DNA of 64,000 bases from Dasypus novemcinctus (lineage: Eukaryota > Chordata > Mammalia > Cingulata > Dasypodidae). Positions within the stretch are counted from its first letter, which is position 1, and every line of letters begins with the position of its first letter. This document shows, one piece after another, positions 58,291-64,000 of the stretch. Position numbers and translations under genes: made by a program. The DNA is taken from assembly GCF_030445035.2 (NCBI RefSeq), contig NC_080685.1:110596432-110660431 (forward strand), written 5' to 3'. The notes beneath the pieces were generated by a model. That model made no database searches. It was not told the origin of the DNA and saw only the letters and a list, made by a program, of their open reading frames with translations.

Positions 58291-61200
58291 AGGCTGAACA
58301 GTCGGACACCTGGGGCTGCATCCCCACACCCCAAGAGAATAGGAGAGGAGCTGGGTATCCTTGGCCTCTCCGGGCAATGGCAGGAGTTTTCAGCCCACAC
58401 AGATTTGTTGAGTGCTTTGAGCCCATCTCCACCTCTGTCCCCCGACAGGATAGGAGGGGACTGGTGTTGCCTCAACCTCTCAGGGCAACAGTTTTGGGCT
58501 GCACAAGTATGACTGTTGGGCACCTGTGGCTCCTTCTCCATCCCCAGTAGGACAAGAGACAGACTGTGTTTGCCCAGCCCTGGGTAACTGCAGGTGCTTT
58601 TGACCTATACAGCCTGGTCTGGTGGGTACTTGTGTATGCACCTTCACACCCCAATAGGAAAGCCTGCATGGTCTGGACTGTTGGATGCCTATGAATCCAC
58701 CCCCACCCCCAATAGGATAGGAGGGTTTTGGTGTCTCCACAGCCTCTCTGGACATCGAGGAGAAAGGTGGGAGAAACTTCATCAATTCCTGGGGCAACAT
58801 GGGCAGCTTGAGCCTCCATAGCTTACAGCACCAACTACATCCTTGGCTCCTACTACACAACCAGCAAGGGAGAAAAGATAAGAAATCCCTAAACTAAAGG
58901 GAAAAACTGCACCCAGAATAAATACATCTAGCAAGCCAGATGCAGAAGCACCAACAAAAAATTACAATCTATACTAAGAAAGAGGAAGAGATGGCCTAAT
59001 TAAAGGAACAAGATAAGCCTCCAGGTGACACAAAGGAGTTGAGACAACTAATCTTAGATGTCCAAACAAATCTCCTTAATAAATTCAATGAGATAGCAAA
59101 AGAGATTAAGAATATTAAGAAGACATTGGATGAACACAAAGAAGAATTTGAAAGCATACATAGGAAAATAGCAGACCTTATGGGAATGAAAAGTGCAATA
59201 AATGAAATTAAAAATACCGTGGAGGCATATAACAGCAGATTTGAGGAAGCAGAAGAAAGGATCGGTGAGTTCGAAGACATGGCCTCTGAAAGTGAACAAA
59301 CAAAAGAACAAAGAACAGATGAAGAAAAGGGTGGAAAAAATTGAACAGCATCTCAGGAACTAAATGACAGCAAAAGACATGCAAACATACGTGTCATGGG
59401 TGTCCCAGAAGGAAAAGAGAAGGGAAAAGGGGCAGAAAGAATATTTGAAGAAATAATGGTGGAAAATTTCCCAACCCTAGTGAAGGACATAGATATCCAT
59501 GTCCAAGAAGCACAATGTACTCCCATCCGAATAAATCCAAATAGACAAACTCCAAGACACATACCAATCAGAATGTCAAATGTCAGAGACAAAGAGAATT
59601 CTGAGAGCAGCAAGAGAGAAGCAACACATAACATATAAGGGATACCCAATAAGATTAAGTGCCGATTTCTCATCAGAAACCATGGAAGCAAGAAGGTAGT
59701 GGTATGATATATTTATGATACTGCAGAAGAAAAACTGCCAGCCAAGGATTTTATACCTAACAAGATTACCTTTAAAAATGAGGGTGAGATTAGAATATTT
59801 ACAGATAAACAGAAACGGAGAGAGTTTATAACAAAAAGACCAGCTTTGCAAGAAATACTAAAGGGAGTGTTACTACCTGAAAAGAAAAGACAGGAGAGAG
59901 GCCTGGAAGAGAATCTAGAAATGGCAACTGTATCAGTAACAGTAACTGAAAGTGTCACATATAAAATGACAGACAAAACACAAAGATCAAAAATGGATGA
60001 AATAAGAACTGCCTTTACAGTAATAACACTGAATGTTAATGGATTACACTCCCCAATCAAGAGACATAGACTGGCAGAATGGATAAGAAAATATAAGCCA
60101 TCTATATGTTGTCTGCAAGAGACTCACCTTAGACCCAAGGATACCAGTAAATTGAAAGTGAAAGGTTGGAAAAAGATATTGCACACATGCAGTAATCAAA
60201 AAAAAGCTGGGGTAGCTATACTTATATCAGATGACACAGACTCTAAAAGCAAAATTGTTATTACAGACAAGGAAGGACATTACATATTAATAAAAGGAAT
60301 GATTCACCAGGAAGAAATAACAATCATAAATATATATGCACCTAACAAGGATGCCCCAAGATACATGAGGCAAACACTGGCAAAACTGAAGGGAAAAATA
60401 GGAATCTCTACAATATTAGTTGGAGAATTCAATACACCACTCTCAGCAATGGATAGAACATCTGGGCAGAAGATCAATAAAGAAACAGAGCGTTTGAATA
60501 ATATGACAGATGAACTAAACCCAATAGACATATACAGAACATTGTACCCCAAAACAGCAGGATATACATTCTCTTCAAGTGCTTATGGATTTTTCTCCAG
60601 GAAAGACCATATGTTGGGACACAAAGCAGATCTCAATAAATTCAACAAAACTGAAATTATACAAAGCACTTCGATCATAATGGAGTAAAGCTGGAAATCA
60701 TCAAGTGGCAAATAAAGGGAAAATTCACATATATATGGAGATTAAACAACACACTTATACATAATCAGTGTGTCAAAGAATAAATTTCAAGAGAAATCAG
60801 TAAATATCTTGAGACGAATGACAATGAGAATACAACATATCAGAACCTGTGGGATGCTGCTAAGGCACTGTTGAGAGGAAAATTTACAGCCGTCAATGCT
60901 TACATTAAAAAAGAAGAAAGAGCTAAAATCAATGACCTAACTACACAGCTGGAGGAACTAGAAAAAGAACAGCAAACTAATCCTAAAGCCAGTAGAAGGA
61001 CTGAAATAACAAAGATCAGAGGAGAAATAAATGAACTTGAGAACAAAAAAACAACAGAGAATATTAACAAAACCGAAAGTTGGTTATTCGAGATTAACAA
61101 AATCGACAAACCCTTAGCTAGACTAAGGAAAAAAGAGAGAAGATGCAAATAAATGAAATAAAAAATGAAAAAGGGAACCTTACTATTGACCCCACAGAAA

Positions 61201-62684
61201 TAAGGGAGATCATAAGATGATACTATGAACAACTTTATGATAAAAAACTAGACAATGTAGAATGAAATGGAAAACTTCCTAGGAATGTACAAACAACGTA
61301 CACTGACACTAGAAGAAACAGAAGCCTTCAACAAACCAATCACAACCAAGAAATTGAAACAGTCATCAAACAGCTCCCCAAATGAAAAGCCCAGGACCAG
61401 ATGGTTTCATAGGTGAGTTCACCAAACATTCAAATAAGAGTTACTACCAATCTTACTCAAGCTCTGCCAAAAAATTCAACAAGGAAAGCTACCAAACATA
61501 TTCTATGAAGCCAATATCACCCTAATACCAATACCAGATAAAGATATTACAAAAAAAGAAAATTACAGACCCATTTCTCTAATGAATACAGATGCAAAAA
61601 TCCTCAATAAAATACTTGTTAATCAAATCCAACAACACATTAAAAGAATTATTCATCATGATCAAGTGAGCATGCAAGCATGGTTCAACACAAGAAAATC
61701 AATCAGCATAATATACCACATTAATAAATCAAAGAAGAAAAATCACATGATCTTCTCAATTGATGCAGAAAAGGCATTTGACAAAATATAGCATCCTTTC
61801 TTGATAAAAATACTACAAAATATAGGAAATGAAGGAAACTTTCTCAACATGATAAAGGCTACATATGAAAAACCCGCAGCTAACATTGTACTCAATGGCA
61901 AAATACTGAAAGCTTTCCTGATGAGATCAGGGACAAGACAAGGATGCCCATTGTCACCACTGTTGTTCAATACAGTGCCAGAGGTTCTAGCTAGAGCAAT
62001 CAGGCAAGAAAAAGAAATAAAAGTTATCCAAATCGGAAAGGAAGAAGTAAAACTTTCACTGTTAGCAGATAATACGATCCTTTATCTAGGAGGTCCCAAA
62101 AAATCTACAACAAAGCTGCCAGAACTGATAAACGATTTCAGCAGAGTATCAGGATACAAGATCAATATACAAAAATCAGTGGTGTTTCTATACACTAGTA
62201 ATGTGCAATCTGAGCAGGAAGTCAGGAAAAAAATTCCATTTACAATAGCAACTAAAAGAACCAAATATTTAGGAATAAACTTAACCAAGGATGTAAATCA
62301 CTTGTATTCAGAAAATTATAATGCATTGCTAAAAGAAATTTTAAAAAGACCAAAATAATTGGAAGAACATTCCATGCTCATGGATTGGAAGACTAAATAT
62401 CATTAGGATGTTAATTCTAACCAAATTGATACACAGAATCAATGCAATCCCAATAAAAATTCTACCAGCATTTTTAAAATAAATGGAAAACACAATTATC
62501 AAATTTATCTGGAAGGTTAAGAGGCCCCGAATAGCCAGAAACATCTGTAAAAGGAAAAGTGAAGTCGGAGGACACTCATTTCCAGACTTTAAATAATATT
62601 ACCTGACTACAGTGGTAAAAACAGCACGGTATTGGCATAAAGACTGCGACGGTTTGCTCGGTCGGTAGAGGTGGGGTCTGGCTG

Positions 62685-62940
62685 CGGACGAGGGGTCGGT
62701 CCAGCTCTGGACGAGGGGTTGGTCCCGCTTGGGACGAGGGGTCGGTCCCACTTGGGACGAGGGGTCGGTCCGGCAGCAGACGAGGGATCGGTCTCACAGG
62801 GGTTGCGCGGTTTGGCTGACGGGGTCGCCCGGCGAAGCCGGCGACGAAGGGGTCACCCGGAGAAGCAGGCGACGAAGGGGTCGCCCGGAGAAGCCGGCGA
62901 CGAAGGGGTCGCCCGGAGAAGCAGGCGACGAACTGGGGAC
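62685..62940. repeat. Two tandem arrays inside the LTR
   Basis: First array: units of about 22-27 bases built on ggacgaggggtcggtcc (about 62686-62795, five copies). Second array: a 28-base unit gcgacgaaggggtcgcccggagaa plus gcag/gccg (about 62820-62935, four copies). Confidence 0.85.
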
Positions 62941-63033
62941 AAGGGAGGCCAGGCCCTTGTCGGGGGCTCTCAGGACTGGAGGGCGCACGGCAGAAGAACT
63001 ACCGCGGAGACAAGGTAAACACGCAAGTCCACT

Positions 63034-63061
63034 TTATTGAGGGAGAGGCAACAGTTTTATA
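63034..63061 (-). promoter_or_regulatory. LTR core promoter TATA box and poly(A) signal
   Basis: The minus strand reads CTATAAAA, then 15 bases later AATAAAG. Such short TATA-to-AATAAA spacing is normal in LTRs, where R begins between or just around them. CCAAT boxes lie about 20 and 48 bases upstream of the TATA box. Confidence 0.75.
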
Positions 63062-63159
63062 GGGGCTGGGGAAGGCTGATTGGTTGAAGCCACGCCCTGT
63101 TCTGATTGGTTGCCAGAGAAAGGTCAGTGGGCGGTACTGGACGGGGGAGGGGTGGTGAT

Positions 63160-63395
63160 TAGGGATTGGCTGTCGCTGTTGCTGGGGGAAGGGGCAGGGT
63201 TTAGGGATTGGTGGCTGCTGTTGCTGGGGTGGAGGGCAGACTTGAGTTTCCCGCCCACGCCTGGCTGTTGCTGCTGTCGGGGGAAGGGAAAAGGGCAGAC
63301 TGGATTTTTCCGCCCACGCCTGGCTGTTGCTGTCGGGGGAGGGGAAAAGGGCAGACTGGAATTTTCCGCCCTGCGCCTGCGCAGGGAGAAAGAAG
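63160..63395. repeat. Tandem-like repeats in the LTR U3 region
   Basis: 'ttttccgcccacgcctggctgttgctg' with 'tcgggggaggggaaaagggcagactgga' recurs as about three diverged units of 55-65 bases, the first reading 'tttcccgcccacgcctggctg' at about 63247. Confidence 0.78.
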
Positions 63396-64000
63396 AAGAA
63401 GGGTGCCGCCCCACAAGGCATCGGGTGGCGCCATCTGGGAGGAGGGGCGGCCGCGGAAGCATGGCTGCCGAGAAGGGGAGACCCGAGGGCACTCTGCGCC
63501 CATGCCGAGCTTCCTTCAGGGGTGGCGGTGAGTCCGACCAGCCACCCTATTATGGGGGCAGCGGCTTGGCCTGCCGCGGCTGCTCCCCCGCCAGGCCAGC
63601 AAACCACACTTCAGCCCGAGGGGTGACCGCAAAGACGGGCACATAGACCAATGGAAATGAATTGATGGTTCAGAAACTAACCCTCACATCTATGGCCAAG
63701 TATTTTTGACAAGCCTGTCAAACCCACCCAGCTGGGACAGAACAGTCTATTCAACAAATGGGCTGGGAAAACTGGATACCCATAGCCAAAAGAAAGAAAG
63801 AAGGCTCATATCTCATACCTTCACGAAAATGAACTCAAAATGGATCAAAGACCAAAATACAAAAGCAAGTACCATAAAGCTCCTAGAAGAAAATGTAGGG
63901 AAACATCTTCACGACCTGGTGGTAAGTGGTGGATTCTTAAACCTTACAGTGAAAGCACGAGCAATGAAAGAAAACATGGATACATGGGACCTCCTCAAAC

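Larger units (their letters stand above)
62645..63631 (-). mobile_element. Solo LTR of an endogenous retrovirus
   Basis: A 987 bp block of GC-rich DNA interrupts L1 text (ggcataaag before, gggcacatagaccaatgg after). Plus-strand ends are TGCGACGG...GACCGCA, with AAGAC duplicated at 62640-62644 and 63632-63636. In the minus sense it has several CCAAT boxes (plus-strand attgg near 63078, 63106, 63163 and 63207), a TATA box (CTATAAAA, about 63054-63061) and AATAAA (about 63034-63039) followed by GTGGACTTGCG. That is the promoter and poly(A) layout of an LTR. Two tandem arrays lie in the downstream third and one in U3. No viral gene adjoins it. Confidence 0.9.
2110..64000 (-). other. SUSD4: SUSD4 gene, 3' portion (six exons)
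   Basis: Six exons on the minus strand encode, in order, sushi 2, sushi 3, sushi 4, a transmembrane helix, a cytoplasmic tail and the C-terminal EIPLMEEDP. All have GT donors and AG acceptors, and the phases agree from exon to exon apart from one extra base in the tail exon. Motif order and wording match vertebrate SUSD4, a membrane protein of about 490 residues in human with four sushi (CCP) repeats. Published work on the family reports a complement-regulating activity and, in cerebellar neurons, binding of NEDD4-type ubiquitin ligases that controls AMPA-receptor GluA2 turnover. The exons for the signal peptide and sushi 1 are not in the window, so the 5' part of the gene lies past 64000. 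Introns in the window are 0.9, 3.4, 1.4, 34.5 and 4.7 kb, and the 5'-most is at least 14.6 kb. Confidence 0.95.
49430..64000 (-). other. SUSD4: SUSD4 intron upstream of sushi 2 (at least 14.6 kb, incomplete)
   Basis: The acceptor AAAATTGCAG abuts 49429; the donor lies outside the window. Repeats listed separately fill most of it from 50375 on. 49430-50374, 51152-52943 and 53341-53934 hold no gene or named repeat that I can support. The AT-richer 51880-52150 may be conserved noncoding DNA. Confidence 0.8.
57299..64000 (+). pseudogene. Nearly complete LINE-1 with 5' UTR, ORF1 and ORF2 relics (cut by window end)
   Basis: The 5' end reads ggggcagagccaagatggc, the standard L1 start, followed by a 5' UTR of about 1.7 kb with internal duplications. 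ORF1 spans about 58992-59980: a Leu/Glu/Lys-rich coiled coil (around LNKFNEIAKEIKNIKKTLDE), then the RNA-binding part, with at least two frame changes. ORF2 follows from about 59983. Its endonuclease domain shows TLNVNGLHSPIKRHRLAEW, QETHL and INIYAPN, but the usual VGDFNT is VGEFNT, and a stop falls at about 60688. Reverse-transcriptase blocks follow ([29 protein letters not shown]) with the catalytic FADD box changed to LADN. It is therefore dead. An ERV LTR splits it at 62645-63631, and the 3' end runs past the window. Confidence 0.93.

Noticed and set aside
63080..63646. 188-codon and overlapping frames inside the LTR
   Set aside because: They lie in noncoding LTR repeats on both strands, without similarity to viral proteins.
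49430..64000. Search for the SUSD4 sushi 1 exon
   Set aside because: No frame with the expected sushi spacing of Cys and Trp and flanking splice sites was found here, so it is taken to lie outside the window.

Overview
The window is vertebrate, from a placental mammal. The split genes, MIR/L2/MER5-age repeats and LINE-1 copies say mammal. The many SINEs with a tRNA-Ala-like head ending in the signature 'aggtcccaggttcaattcc...ggtgcctcc' are DAS-SINEs, known from armadillos, so a cingulate xenarthran such as Dasypus is the best fit. The only protein-coding gene I can support is SUSD4 (sushi domain-containing 4), read on the minus strand. Six of its 3' exons are present: sushi 2 (49256-49429), sushi 3 (44330-44518), sushi 4 (9612-9803), the transmembrane segment (8084-8228), the main cytoplasmic exon (4300-4674) and the last nine codons with the stop (3343-3371). 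A 3' UTR of about 1.2 kb follows, to a poly(A) signal at 2127-2132. The signal peptide and sushi 1 were not seen and should lie beyond 64000.

Layout: 1-2100 is presumed intergenic DNA downstream of SUSD4. 2100-9800 holds the compact 3' end of the gene, GC-rich, with a C-rich minisatellite beside the cytoplasmic exon. 9804-44329 is one 34.5 kb intron with DAS-SINEs, ancient repeats, a small hAT transposon, L1 3' ends and a 4.8 kb L1 carrying nested SINEs. 44519-49255 is a 4.7 kb intron. From 49430 to the end is the next intron. It holds a solo LTR, three more DAS-SINEs and a stack in which a degenerate L1 (about 55.6-57.3 kb) is split by a nearly complete L1 with its 5' end (57299 onward), which is itself split by a 987 bp solo endogenous-retrovirus LTR (62645-63631).

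The exons share a consistent phase: sushi exons start with two codon bases and end with one, so each is a symmetric module. The cytoplasmic exon breaks this by one base, traceable to an eight-base homopolymer (4457-4464). This is either an assembly error or a tail-truncating allele. I found no operon, CRISPR array, RNA gene or undescribed gene system. The interest lies in the mobile-element record and the apparent SUSD4 tail frameshift.
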